NCBI RefSeq assembly: GCF_041260155.1
Contig: NC_091941.1
Location: forward strand, 39,070,747-39,134,746
Origin: Ptychodera flava
Taxonomy: Eukaryota > Hemichordata > Enteropneusta > Ptychoderidae
DNA length: 64,000 nucleotides
Direction of reading: 5' to 3'
The notes under the pieces are model-generated. The model did not search any database and was not told the DNA's origin. It was given only the letters and a program-made list of their open reading frames with translations. The position numbers and the translations under genes were made by a program. This document shows, piece after piece, positions 1-11,794 of the stretch. Within the stretch, counting starts at the first letter, position 1. Each line of letters begins with the position of its first letter.

Positions 1-1790
1 GGTAGGATTATTGAAGTCATTCATGAGAATATAGATAAGCATGCGTTTCTAAAAATTCCGGGCCGTTTGTGAGATATCGCCGTAAAACCCTTCAAAATTT
101 CACAAAATGACACAGTAGATATTTTCCTGTTCAAAAATCGTTTGTACTTGAACAGATAACCTAATCCATGCTAGGGGCGCTAAACAGGTATCTCATGTGT
201 TACATTCTGAAATTTTGGAAAATTTGGTGCAAATTTGTAGGAGCTGAAACGTTTTAAAATAGAGCTGTGAAAATTTGTATATGTGTGACGTCACTGACCA
301 ATCGCACAACAAACCTGCATCTTTTGGAATCGTATGGTTCTGTAAATCCTTATTATGCAAAGAAAACCATGAAAACTTTGTATTTTGATTGATTTTGGTA
401 AATACCGTTAGCAACCGTTGCTTAGCAATTTGAATCCTTCGGTATCGCCTTAACATACATGGGATGTTTATGAAGATGTTAGAGAGGAGAAATTAAAAAT
501 TGTACAGACAGTAAAAGATTGGCTGAATTGTTTGCTATCTTTATGCTTATAATACTATCGTTCTATCATGTCTTGAGTGCAACATTTGGTTGAGAAAACT
601 TCAAATGTACTTCAGTATATTTCCTTCAATCAATCTTTATTTACTCGACACATACTAACAGAGAGTATGGTATGGTACATCAAGATGTGTTACAAATGTA
701 AGTGAACAATACAGAGAAAGAAAAACAACCATTTTAACAATGAAAGAACGACCAAGTGATGTCCTTAGTAGTGTTTTGCTTAGGTTTGGGAAGACCGGTA
801 AATTGTTTGAAATAAGCAGCTTGCAGTTTAAAAATAGGTCTAAACAAAACACTTAACGAATGAATGAATGGAAAATTAAATACTGGAAGGGAGGTAATGA
901 TCCAATACTGACATGACACTTCCACTAGCACAAAGACTATGAACTTTGACCTGCACAAACCTTGAAGTGTCGATCCGTGAACCACTGAGACGAGGCATTA
1001 TCTCGCTTTCTCGCGTACAGACTAATCATCAGTAGATGCGAATCGCTAACCTACCGAGGGAAGTAATAAGCGACAATTATTACAGTGTAAGTGAATTCAC
1101 TAAAAATGTGGTAATTTCATGCACGATACATATACAGTTTCGTGCAGGGTTTTTAAATTTCACGTCAGCGCGCCAGAACACTCACTCACAGTATTAACTT
1201 ACCCTGACCAATGAACTTGAATAACCCATCACACCTAAACCAGAGTGGAACCTTAGTCAGTGACACAGTCATCCATGTGTCTTGTATGCCAAACTGCATT
1301 TCAAGAACGTTGCGAGCGCCTGTTTCGATGAAACCATACAGGATCAGGATGTGGAAGTTGTCAAAGACTCAAACTTCCAAGCGCTAGGCTGATTGGTTGT
1401 AATTGGAGAAAAGTGACCACAAACCAACTTTGACCGCGCATAACCTTTGCTAGCTCAAAAGCAAGTCGTCGTTCATGCATGCATGTTGGGTCGAGAACCA
1501 GAAGCTGAAAGAGCATATTCTGATATTCATATTCCTGCACCTGGACGCACGCAACAGAAGGGTTTTCAGAAAACCGAATCCACTTAATTGGTGAAATCTT
1601 CCTAATGTGACGACAGAAGGTGTTTTTACAAGTAAGGAAATCGAAATGCACCACTGCGGTCCGCAGTGTTTTATAGTATACGTAACCTTGCAACATGCAG
1701 CCGGGACGATGATGTAACCCAGCGTCACACGCATACGTACGCACACCCAGCGTCACACGTACGCACATCGCCAACAGGCATAGCATATCC
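1..1790. other. Intergenic, no gene recognised
   Basis: I found no exon-like conserved protein on either strand. Around 600-660 the minus strand reads as an AATAAAG-type tail followed by TTGA-rich sequence, resembling a LINE or SINE 3' end, but the match is weak. A short tandem duplication of an ACGCTGGGTGTGCGT-like stretch lies near 1720-1765. A 226-codon open frame on the minus strand (1361-2041) runs into the inverted repeat described next; it resembles no family I know and I do not call it a gene. Confidence 0.5.
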
Positions 1791-1825
1791 CACAGTCCCT
1801 CCACAAAATTTTGTGGAGAGACCGT
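1791..1825. repeat. Short hairpin with CACAGTCCCTCCAC tip
   Basis: The 20-bp perfect palindrome CTCCACAAAATTTTGTGGAG (1799-1818) sits inside a longer imperfect one that begins CACAGTCCC and ends GACCGTG. The tip CACAGTCCCTC recurs at the hairpin near 2280 and, inverted, after the palindrome near 29716; CACGGTCCCTCCAC near 36961 is a variant. This suggests one family of small fold-back elements. Confidence 0.6.
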
Positions 1826-1929
1826 GCATATCCTAATACATGTCGTATCGATCCTTTTCCCGTACTGAGAAGACATATTGAATCTAAGTGTCAATATACA
1901 TGAACAGCCAGATAAAGATAGATCACAGT

Positions 1930-2806
1930 CGTTTGGTGGGCTATTCAGCTCTGGGACTATTCCACCCATAGACGAGTGTACAGAAGCGAGAAACACCTCA
2001 AGTCTGGAAACAGAATGGCTATAAAAACCACGCCATGTCACATTCCGTGTCCGATTTCACTGTGAAAATTAGCAAGTTCATCTATCATGTAACCGTCGAT
2101 CGTTCCCTATCATTCTCAAAATTCATACCTGGTACTTAATTTGCTTCAAAAACGCTCGTTTCGTGTGATTTTCGGCCGAATTCGACGGACACATTGTCAA
2201 AACATAAGCGTGAGCAACATTCCGGTCACCTCTTGGGTACCTGCATTTTACTGATGTTGGCGCCGCCTATCCATGAGCACAGTCCCTCTATCTGGATAGA
2301 GGGACTGTGCCATGAGGGATGACTGGACTGTTGCTTACGCTTATGTTTTGGCGAGGTGTCTCTCGAACTCGGCCGAAGATCACACGAAATGAGCATTTTG
2401 TAAGCAGATGAAGTATCATGTATGAATTTTCGTGTGATTTTCGGCTGAGTTCAGAAGACACCTCGCCAAAACATAAGGCATGAACAACTTTCCAGTCACC
2501 CCACATGGGTACGCGGCGCTAACGTCAGTAAAGTGGAGGTACCCAACGTCCACTGTGAGGTGCCTGGAATGTTGCTCATGCCTACGTTTTGATGATGTGT
2601 CTGTCGAATTTGGCCGAAAATCACAAGAAACGAGCGTTTTTGAAGCAAATTATGTACCAGGTATGAATTTTGATAATGATAGGGAACAATTGACGGTCAC
2701 ATGATAGATGAACTTGCTAATTTTACTGTGAAATCGGACACGGAATGTTACATGGCGTGGTTTTTATAGCCATTCTGTTTCCAGACTTGAGATGTTTCTC
2801 GCTTCT
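1930..2806. repeat. Large inverted repeat (fold-back element)
   Basis: Sequence from about 1930 to 2262 reappears inverted from about 2513 to 2806, and continues past an inserted element at about 4072-4130. The arms look roughly 90 percent identical by eye. The centre (2263-2512) holds a CACAGTCCCTCTATC hairpin around 2279-2311 and two further inverted copies of a unit of about 70 bp that is also in both arms. That unit, recognisable by GGCCGAAAATCACACGAAA, therefore occurs four times here in alternating orientation, and once more near 14670. Confidence 0.8.
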
Positions 2807-2809
2807 GTC

Positions 2810-4066
2810 CAGTGTTCTCCCCAGGCCATTTTTGCGTAGCGGTCCCGCTACGCTTTCGCCTCTCCCCGCTACGCTTTGATTCTCCCCGCTACGCGCTTTA
2901 AAATATTCCCGCCATCCTTTAGTTCACACGCAAGCGCTCTGCGTAGCTACCAGCTGTTGCATGCATTGTCTACACATTAGCGCTCACTGCAACTTTCAAC
3001 CTGGTGAAAGAGTGGAAGGTGTGAAGTATGGTATGCGTCCGATAACTTGTCCGTAAGTGTTGAGAGGAACGTTAAAACAATAGAAGAATCCGCTGGGTTG
3101 TTCACAAGTTTTCATTCTACAACGACTATTACGACCAACAAAGACCTTTAGTCGGTATACATCGAGGACAAGTATTCACAGAGTTAGGCGGTGTAGCACT
3201 AGCGTTTGATCACATTCCCATGCTTTGATCAACGAAATGGACCGCAAAAGAAACAAAAGAAGCAGTTGACTAGTGAGGTTGATTATGATTTTACAACGAT
3301 GATCTTTTTTTTGTCCGAGTACAATCACGATCGCGATCGAGTTCACATTGCATAAATTCCAATATGGCGGCGGCCATGTTGGCCGACGTGTTTATAACGT
3401 GTTGACATTGATCCTTGCGTCGCGTGTGGTTCCACTCTGACACGTTCTCTGAAAGATTTTACACCTGATTTTCGAGTGATTCTAGTCATACTTAGTTCAT
3501 GTCTTGTGATCATCTTGGTGGTATTTTTAAAATCAAGAATCGAACGACGATGTTCAGTGGCGGTCTGAGGCAGTGGTAGTTACGGGGGGGGGGGGGGGGG
3601 GGGGGGGCGGCTGGTTGAAATTGATCCCCGTGATGAAACATTATTCGCGGTGTTTGTCGTTCAAAAATGATATAAAACTCAATTACATTTGAATTGTGTA
3701 AAGCTTAAACTTATGAATTTTCCTCTTTGTTGGCAATTTTTGACAATTTTATTAGCAATATATGTATTAATGAAACTCCAATCAGACGAACCATTTCTTG
3801 CTTTCAATCTGAACTTGCTGTTACTGTTTGAATCTTCTATTTTAATTGCAATTGTACTATACTGTGATGATTTAAGTGTAATAAAGAGTTTCCATGATGT
3901 TCAAATTGCATACTTGTGTGTTACCAATTTGCATTTTGTTGTGAGTGTACATGAATGCGTGGGTGCATGTGCAAGCTTATATCCATATGCAAATATAAAT
4001 TAATGATATGCAAATGATTATGCAAATTAGCCGCTACGCTTTTGCTTGATCCTGGGGAGAACACTG
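2810..4066. mobile_element. TIR DNA element A, CAGTGTTCTCCCC ends
   Basis: The element starts CAGTGTTCTCCCCAGG and ends with its exact inverse, CCTGGGGAGAACACTG. It is flanked by the 5-bp direct repeat CTGTC (2805-2809 and 4067-4071), a likely target duplication. Just inside the left tip is a hairpin, GCGTAGCGG (2834-2842) then CCGCTACGC (2845-2853); CCGCTACGC recurs twice more by 2895 and once near the right end (about 4031-4039). The left half is GC-rich, the right half AT-rich, and a 24-base G run lies at 3584-3607. It interrupts the right arm of the inverted repeat, so it is younger than that repeat. No transposase frame was recognised; it is non-autonomous and possibly hAT-like. Confidence 0.8.
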
Positions 4067-4177
4067 CTGTCTATGGGGCGAATAGCCCCAGAGCAGAATA
4101 GGCCACCAGAGACTGTGCTTAGATCACGAAAACAACTTCCCTGTGTCCTTTCCATGTTAGTTCCCCAGGGTTAGGAC

Positions 4178-4265
4178 TAGCCCTGCGTACAGGTCTGTGT
4201 GTTCCCGGCGTTATACAGCCTCCACCGTATAACGCCGGGGACACACAGACCTGTACGCAGGACTA
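4178..4265. mobile_element. Miniature hairpin element with 9-bp TSD (Mutator-like)
   Basis: An 88-bp near-perfect hairpin begins TAGCCCTGCGTACAGG and ends CCTGTACGCAGGACTA. It is flanked by the exact 9-bp direct repeat GGTTAGGAC (4169-4177 and 4266-4274). Its arms match the terminal inverted repeats of the larger element at 48937-49324. A 9-bp duplication with long TIRs is the hallmark of Mutator-like elements; the family call is inference. Confidence 0.8.
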
Positions 4266-4349
4266 GGTTAGGACCTAGACCCTTCGCCGAGGTCACAACG
4301 CAATGCTTCCCATGGAGGTACTACCAAGACTGGCAATTCGGACGAGACC

Positions 4350-5765
4350 TAGGCCACGTTCAAAAAAGTGGTGAGGGGAGGGGCTGGAGAAATTCAGGGG
4401 GGATTCAAAAATTTTTGGGGTAGTCGAGGGAGGACTTGAAAATTTTGCTTTGCCTATAGGGGGACCTGAAAGTATTTTGACTACCAACATTTTGATGTCA
4501 TCCAATGGTTCTAATGTTCGTAATAATTAAACAAAATCTAGAACCGGTTTGTCGCAATTTTATGTCTTTAATCTCGAAAAAATCTAAAAATGTATGAATG
4601 CCATTAAATTTATGTAAAATAAATTGGCGTTGTAATGGGGCAGGAGCTTCAACTGGTGATAATTTTTCAATATTTCTATGCAATGTATCAAACACAGTTT
4701 CTTGGTGTCTTTCTACAGCATGCTGAAAAACACAATATTCAGTTTGTCAACAAAGCCCGTTTGTCTAAATATGACTCTGATGTAGTTTGAGAAGAGTTTC
4801 AGTCATAGGACACTCAATTGACAGTGAAACATACATCTACTTGTACACAAGATCCAGCCAGAGAGCAACACATAGAAGACTAGGGACTAACAGTTACCAT
4901 GGATTTTTGAATTCTGGCATATGAGAACAATCAAATATTAGAGAAAAAAGATGGGGTCACCATAATTGATCTTATACAAATGTACGATGAAAAGTCAGTT
5001 TTTCTAAATCACTTAAAATCAATATATAAAACCATTCATATAAAGTTCATGCAGTGAATGAAATTTTCACATCTCATTGTACCAATAACACAAAGTAAAA
5101 CTTTGAACAGTAAAGACTCTAATTTAAATGGAAAACTGTGTGACTAAATGGAATCTTTTATTTTTTTCAAATTGCCATTATTACACCCAAAATTTCTGAG
5201 ATTAAAACATTATTTTCATGGAATATTTTAACCTTCCAGTATTGTCAATTTTGTAAAACATTTTATAAGTGGCATCTAAGTTGTATGTCTTGTACTTTTG
5301 AAAAAAAAATTTGGTAGGTCACTGTGCTCATTTTTTCACAATTTGGTTAAACGTAGCTAGGAATACACAATTTTCATACTCTCTCATGATTGTCATTTTG
5401 TGTGCTTTTCAGCTGGTGCCATTGAACTGGCTAGAGTTGGATAAACTCAAGTCGGCTTAGACTGAGAAATCCAAAAAGTTCACTGATGCATTTAAAAATG
5501 AATCAATTTAAGAACTTGCCCTAGGTATATGGCTCTACAACCTGCTGATATAAAGAGATAGTGTTGAACATTTGCGTGCAGAACGACACATTACATGTTT
5601 TTTTTACTCTGCGTGCATTCCTAATAAATATGCGGCTATATGTCAATGGGGGGGGGGGACTTGAAAATTTTTGAGGGTATTGAGGGGGGATCTGAAAAAA
5701 AAAAAGATTTCAATCGCGATTCCTCCAGCCCCTCCCCCTCACCATATTTTTTGAACGCGGCCCTA
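4350..5765. mobile_element. TIR DNA element, 1.4 kb, CGTTCAAAAAA ends
   Basis: The left end (TAGGCCACGTTCAAAAAAG, then TGGTGAGGGG and AGGGGCTGGAG) is matched in inverse at the right end (CCTCACCATATTTTTTGAAC, then GCGGCCCTA), giving imperfect TIRs of about 45 bp. A second inverted block rich in GGGG and GAAAATTTT follows inside each end. No target duplication is evident. The interior is AT-rich; a 65-codon minus-strand frame (4498-4695) is not recognisable as transposase. Superfamily unassigned. Confidence 0.65.
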
Positions 5766-5870
5766 CACCATGGAAGGCAATAAAATATTCAATTGATATA
5801 CTATTTATGTACTCAAGATGTGTTTTCTTTTTCCTATAATCTAGCTTTTAGGTTCAACACTCGTATTCCA

Positions 5871-6116
5871 ATGGATCAAAGTCGGCCACCCCATCATCAG
5901 TCTCAACTACCAAAGCCACCTCCAAAAACTTTCTTTGGGAGAAATAGAGTGTGGATTGTTATGGGTATAAGCTTGGTTACTATACACATTGGCTGGTATC
6001 TGCTTAACAAACATCCCTTGTTTTCAAACAAGCCTAGAGAAGTAGATGACATTAAGCCGAAATATCTCAAATCAAAGAAGACTCAATCTGAACAAGCAGA
6101 TCAAAGAACAAATTAG
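5871..6116 (+). CDS. 81-aa single-pass membrane protein, upstream ORF of MKKS
   Basis: The ORF starts ATGGATCAA at 5871. The protein has a Pro/His/Gln-rich N-terminus (residues 1-19), a basic FFGRNR patch (21-26), a hydrophobic helix (about 28-45) and a charged Lys-rich tail. This layout fits a small mitochondrial or ER tail-type membrane protein. It lies on an exon that appears to start after a 3' splice site at 5851 and to end at a strong 5' splice site (GTGAGT at 6149). The next acceptor downstream is the one directly before the MKKS start codon at 7151. From memory, the human MKKS leader carries upstream ORFs encoding small mitochondrial membrane peptides that repress translation of the main ORF. 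Position and topology suggest an equivalent, but I have not aligned the sequences. The start could be an in-frame codon further upstream if the acceptor is not used. Confidence 0.6.
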   Translation: MDQSRPPHHQSQLPKPPPKTFFGRNRVWIVMGISLVTIHIGWYLLNKHPLFSNKPREVDDIKPKYLKSKKTQSEQADQRTN

Positions 6117-6562
6117 TTTTAATCAAATGCCAGTAATTAGACATAAATGTGAGTGGTAATGTATAAAATCTGTAATTATCCTTATGTTTTAAAATGTTTC
6201 TTTGTCGAAATTCTTGCATGCTGCAGGGAATTTTGTCCTGTTTTTGCACAAATGTACTGTTCATAGCAATGTGTCTGTGCTTTTGTGAATATGTAGAATT
6301 TTCCTTCTATCAATCTATGACAGATAGACTAGTTTTCTTACTTTTTTATGCAAAATATCACAGAGTTGCTCTTATATGGTGGTAGGCCACCTTGTCTAGT
6401 GAGTAGTTTGTTCAAAACCTGTACATAAAAGATTCCTATGGAAAAACCAGTTGTTGGGTATGATATAGTATTTAAATCACAGAAGAGGACTGTTACATAC
6501 AGTATGATTGTGAATGTTTGTTTGAAAAATCCCAAGAGAGAAAACTCTTTATCGTAACTTTT

Positions 6563-6888
6563 AGGCCCCCCCCAAAAAGACTGTTTTTGGTCACTGCGTG
6601 CGTCATTTCAGAACGTGCGTCAGGTCTTTTTGGGGGGTTACATACTCATCAGTACAGCTATCCTTGATATCACTGTTTGCATGTCCAAAAATGCCAAAAA
6701 GAAAACAGAAGTATTATGCAGCCAGTGATAAAAGACAATAACTGTTGCATCAATAGTGCCAAACCATTGTTTGGAATAAAAAGAAAGGAAAAAAATAGAA
6801 AAAGAAAGTAAGGAAACCACCAAAAAAGACCTGACTGGCAGGTTATGAAATGACTGGCGCAGTGACCAGAAACAATATTTTGTGGCCT
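6563..6888. mobile_element. MITE with about 70-bp imperfect TIRs
   Basis: The left end AGGCCCCCCCCAAAAA, then TGGTCACTGCG and GTCAGGTCTTTTTGG, is matched in inverse by the right end, which finishes CAGTGACCAGAAACAAT, then TTGTGGCCT. The whole element is about 326 bp and non-coding. It sits in the inferred intron between the upstream ORF exon and the first MKKS coding exon. Confidence 0.75.
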
Positions 6889-7150
6889 GAAATATTACAA
6901 CACTGAGAGATCAACTAAGCTTATAACATCTTGCATTTGTATCTTACACTTTGTAAAACTCTCCCTCTGTACTCTGAATGCTTACAATGTTGTCATTTGA
7001 TAAGACAGAATTTTAAAATGCAAAAAAATAGATAGTCACAACAATAACATTTTGCCTGAAATTTTGACAATACTGGTGTCACCTTTTCTTTTGCCACTGG
7101 ATGATTCACATAAACAGCTATTTTCTATTGATTTTGTTCTTTTTTTCTAG

Positions 7151-10100
7151 ATGTGTGCTTTTTATACGGGTCCCAATGATGGCTTGCAGGTGGCGTCAAT
7201 ACAGCAATCAACAGTGTCAGCACAGACTCTGAATGATCCTGATGTTATCAATAATATTCAGATCTTCAAAGATCTTGTTTTGTCTTGTTTTGGACCCAAA
7301 GGAAGAATCAAAATAATACAAAATAATTCTGGTGGTCATGTGACATTGACAACATTATCAAGTACCTTATTTCATAATATTTCAGTTTCGTGTCCCGTTT
7401 TACAGCTTTTGAAAACGGCAATACAAAACCACATGGAAAGGTTCAGTGATGGAGGATTATTCACCGCCATACTTTCCATCTCATTGATTGAAAAATGCTT
7501 GCTTTCAGATATTCCTAGAAGAGTCAGTGTCTGTATCAATGAATTCCTGCTTCAGCAAACTGTAAACTTTCTTGAATCACCAGATTGTAAGAGCAAATAT
7601 AAAATTTGTTTTTCTAATTCCAAAGAATTGTTGAGTGTTGTCAGTGGTATCGTCGGTAGTAAAACCACATGCTGTCTTCAAACAAGGGAGAAAGACATTG
7701 TTTGTAGCCTTGTTCTTCAGTCTTTTCTACAGTCTGTTACTAACAGTGCAGCAGACAGCAATTCTGCATCTATTGGTATAGTGCAGTATATTAAGATTGA
7801 GGGACATCCAGCTTCACAATCACATTGTATTCAAGGTGTACTCTTTGAAGCTCCTCACTTGCCAAGTTTACAAATGTTGTATAAGAAAACTTAGAAGAGT
7901 TTGTACTGGACCTAAGAAAGGATTGCTAAAAGTAGTTCTCTTCAATATATCAATGTCAGGAGATAGTGATGAATTTATGGACATACAGTATGTGTCCTCG
8001 ATGGCAACAAAAAGTAGTGATGTAGTTCTGCCAAAGATAGTTAGTGTTGTTGAAGATTTAGTTCAGCAAGATGTTGGATTGGTTGCCTGTCAGAAAGTCA
8101 TCCACCCTACCGTCAAGAAGTACTTGAGAGAATGTGATGTGTTGACCATTGATAGGTTGTCCGTCAGCCACATAGATGCAGTACAAAAATGTACAGGTAT
8201 GTATTTTCAAGTGCAAGTTTGTATAAAAGTGTTGGGAACAGTGGCAGTGTAACAAATAATGTCCTGACCAAAATTTTCACTGTTGCTTTGTCTGTGGACA
8301 GTTATATCAAATGTTAAAACATCTGTTATGTCAGAATTAGTAGGTATTTAAAAAAACTTTCTGAAACCACTAACTCGTGGTGGCTCGCACCAACCCATCT
8401 AACGTGACTTAAATTGTAAAGTTTTAAGTACACTTCATTTTATTATTATTTTTCCTGACAAACCGATGTATGTGACAACTGACACGTAGACGATCATTCT
8501 GAATTGATGGAACCATTCTTTGTAGTCTCAAATCTCCCAACAAATTGTGTATTGCTAAAGGCTGTAACAATGAAGGTCATGGTTTGTCTGGTTTCAAATA
8601 TTTTGTTATTATTTTAAATCAAACAGCGGGTAAAAGGAAGGCAACTCCAAGCCAGCATTATGTTGTATATTCAATGTCAAAACGAAACCTTGCCTTCTGA
8701 AATGAGCTTCTGTTTGGTATAGTAATTGTTGTCATACAGTAATGTGCATTTGCTTTTGTTTATTTCAGGTGCCAAGAAACTGAGTACATTTCATTCTCAA
8801 GTGTCTGATGATGACTTTGGTTATCTGAGTGATGTTACACACAAGGTTCTCTTTGGTAAAAGTTTCATTCACATGCTCTCACCCAGTACCAATGTTGTGA
8901 CTTTAGTAATTTGCAACCACAATGAAAGTTCTGTAGATGAACTCAAAGTAAGTCTATATATCTTAAAATAATTTCCTCACAGAGAAATGACTGGTTACAA
9001 CAGACCTGAAAACAGTGGCATTTATTGTCATTGCTTTTTTTGCCAGCCTTCAATCTTCTGTGAAGCTAATTTTTATATGATAATGCAATGTAGAACAATC
9101 TTACACGTGTCAGCAAGTCTGTTGTCCATCTGTCATTCATTTTTCTCTTCTTGCAAATTTTTTTTCAATTCATGAAAAGGATCACATAAAGATATTTCAC
9201 CCAAGTGCTGTCATGCTAATACACATACTAGGGGTTGCTAACCGTGACACTTGGTATAAACATAATGAAATCCTGTAGTTTTGGTGTTGACCATCTCCCT
9301 CATACCTCAAAATGACACTTCTTATTGTGACAGTGATTTCTTGATGGCTGTTTGTGATACACAATATGAACTGATGTTGCTATTATGCATCGCTTGTCTT
9401 GTAATGGAGGAATTATACACAGTGAGTCAACTTGGATTAATTTTGCACTACAGAAATCTCTGGCATGGAGTTACTTTGCAGTGTATCTTTATATTTACCA
9501 GTAGTTTGGTCTATTTCATGTTTGTGCAGGCAATATTATGATCTTTATTTCAACCTTCAAGTGCAAAATATGAATCAAGGTGTGATCCTTTCCTCTGAAA
9601 GAAAGAATGTTTTGTATACATCAGTTATACATCAGTTTTCATAATTGACAACTCCTCAAGTTATATTATTCCTATGTACATGAGGATATCAGTTATACAA
9701 AGAACCAATAATATGGACTCCTTAATGTTGAAAAATTTCAAAGTTTGTATAATAAGTGAATATTCTTCAACTTTCCAACATAAATAGTCCATGAAGGAAA
9801 AATGTTACTTCTGTGAAATTTCATGATCTCTATTTTTTGAATGTCAACAGAATGTCTGTGAAAATGCACACGTTGTCTTAAGAAATATCTTGGTTAACCC
9901 TGTGGTATTGAGAGGTGGAGGTGAGATAGAACGAGAACTGGTACGCTATCTCAGAGAACAGGTTGGTATTTCATATCAAACCACATTCATGATGCTCCAT
10001 GTTTATCTGTTCAGTGATCAGTTCCACAAACTTGCTGATTTGGAGTATTTCTCTGAGAATTGCCCATACTTTGATGATTTGCCCAGAAACTACACCGTAA

Positions 10101-11706
10101 TTGAAGGGAAAACCTGATGGACCTTTATTATTTTCACTTTTTGATTTTGCCACTTGGCCTCATTATACCACTGTAATTTGTAGTTTTGCAGGTTAATCAA
10201 TATTCTCAAAGGCAGCAACATAGCTTACATGGACTGACTTCATGATAACCTAGAACATGAAATTCATGGCTTAAAACTACTTTCTCTACACCGACTCTCT
10301 GAAACCCAATATCTCTAATGTATCAGTGTATGCTCTTTGGTTCACATTGACAACTTCAGAGAAAGCAAATTACATAAAATCTCGTTTTATACAGACTATT
10401 ACTATTAAAAGAAATGCTTCTGTTACCTATGTAGGTTTAAAACTTGAATCAAATCTCAGCTGGTCCAACCATGTAGCCTATCACTGCCAACTGTGCAGTG
10501 TCTGTCTGACTTGTCCTTTTTCAGGCTATGATGTAATCCAGAAAAAGTTTTTAGCATATCATCTTTTATGTTACTGTCTAGGCTACTGTGACATTATCTT
10601 TTCCAATAGTAATCTTACAGGGACAAGTAGTCTTCAATGTATCATAATGTGTATCAGTGTGGCCTTTAAACGTTGGATCATGTAACATCTGCCAGAAGTT
10701 CACTTAGCTGGCCAACCTTCCAAGGAAGGCATGATCAACTCTTCAAAACCCTTGTCATTGACAAATCAGTAAAAATAATACCAACCTATTGTGCAACTCT
10801 TACACTGAAATTCAACAAATCATCCATGTCATATATGTAAGACCTTCTTTCAATTGCCTAACACTTACATTATAGGGGTTATCTGTTGTCTTCCATGAAT
10901 TTATGTCTCCAGAGTCCTTGAAAGCTGCTGGGCCAAATGCAGTCACACATAGTGTGTAGCTTACTCCACAGTTAGAGTGATCTCATTCAGATTTTTTGTT
11001 CAGACTGTAACAACAGTAGCTATGTTGTTTTATTGGTTTTAGTTTCGTAATTTTCGGATAACAATACACAATAGTTGCTTATTATATTAACTATGCATTT
11101 TGTTCTCACATTCATTGAATTTCATTATTAAGGGTCATTCAAATATTATAAAAATTTGAATTTTTACATGTTTTATGAGACTCAATTTTGGTCCAAAAAA
11201 TCATATAAATATTTTGTCCATGCATTACGAGGTAGTATTTAGGTTTCGGATAAATTTATTTAGTTTTGTCAAAAGGTGGTAATTACTTTAATCTGGTATG
11301 TTAGTGAAACAGTATTGGTTCTAGGACCATGTTATAATTTATGTATAAAATGAATACAAACTTATGGGTTCTTCAACAATTAATGTTATAGTGAATATGC
11401 TTTTACATATTTGTAATTTTTTTCAGATTGACACGGTGTCATGCTCTGTACTGGAAAGTCTTGGAATTTACAGAAGCCACTTCCTGATTGGAGCAAATGC
11501 ATTTGTTGAGTGTCTGCAAATCATTGCTGGTAAACTAGATATTTCAAACGCATCTGGTATGGAAGCTGACAGGAGCCAGCATGAGACACACAAATAAATC
11601 CGTGGTTCTTGACTCATTTATTGTCAAGATCAATGCCTTGAAAGTTGCTGTTGAAATGGCTAATGTCATATTGCAAATCAACAACTTCATACACGAGCGG
11701 AATTGA
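7151..11706 (+). CDS. MKKS: MKKS / BBS6 chaperonin-like protein (frame broken)
   Basis: MKKS is a divergent group II chaperonin homologue that, with BBS10 and BBS12, helps assemble the BBSome for ciliary trafficking. Coding exons: 7151-8196, 8769-8947, 9851-9961, 11427-11706, the same number as human. Recognisable blocks are CFGPKGRIK, GGLFTAILSISLIE, ACQKVIHPTVKKYL, the GGGEIERELVRYLRE chaperonin motif, and a C-terminus KVAVEMANVILQINNFI. The ATG is the first base of its exon. Two defects: the frame shifts by one base at an A4 run (7886-7889), and it shifts again between about 11540 and 11597, where roughly 55 codons present in human MKKS are also missing. Ignoring both shifts the product is about 537 aa (human 570). 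This is either a decaying copy or an assembly/homopolymer error. AATAAA at 11789 is a likely poly(A) signal. A LINE fragment lies in the third intron. Confidence 0.88.
10326..10690 (+). mobile_element. LINE reverse-transcriptase C-terminal fragment
   Basis: A 119-codon open frame contains VTYVGLKLESNLSWSNHV, the classic post-RT motif of non-LTR retrotransposons (YLGV..D..LSW..H), followed by a Tyr/Cys-rich stretch that fits the usual L.Y...VW segment. It lies in MKKS intron 3, same strand as the gene. It is a 5'-truncated, decayed copy; the clade is not determined. Confidence 0.6.
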
Positions 11707-11794
11707 TTGATGTATTTTTAAATTGCAACGGTGGCAAGTTTTAATGACTTATAACAGAACTGGAAAAAATGAAAATTTGGAGATTTTGAATAAA

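Noticed and set aside
1361-2041. 226-codon open frame on the minus strand
   Set aside because: It runs into the inverted repeat, has no recognisable domain and no paired exons; likely chance plus repeat.
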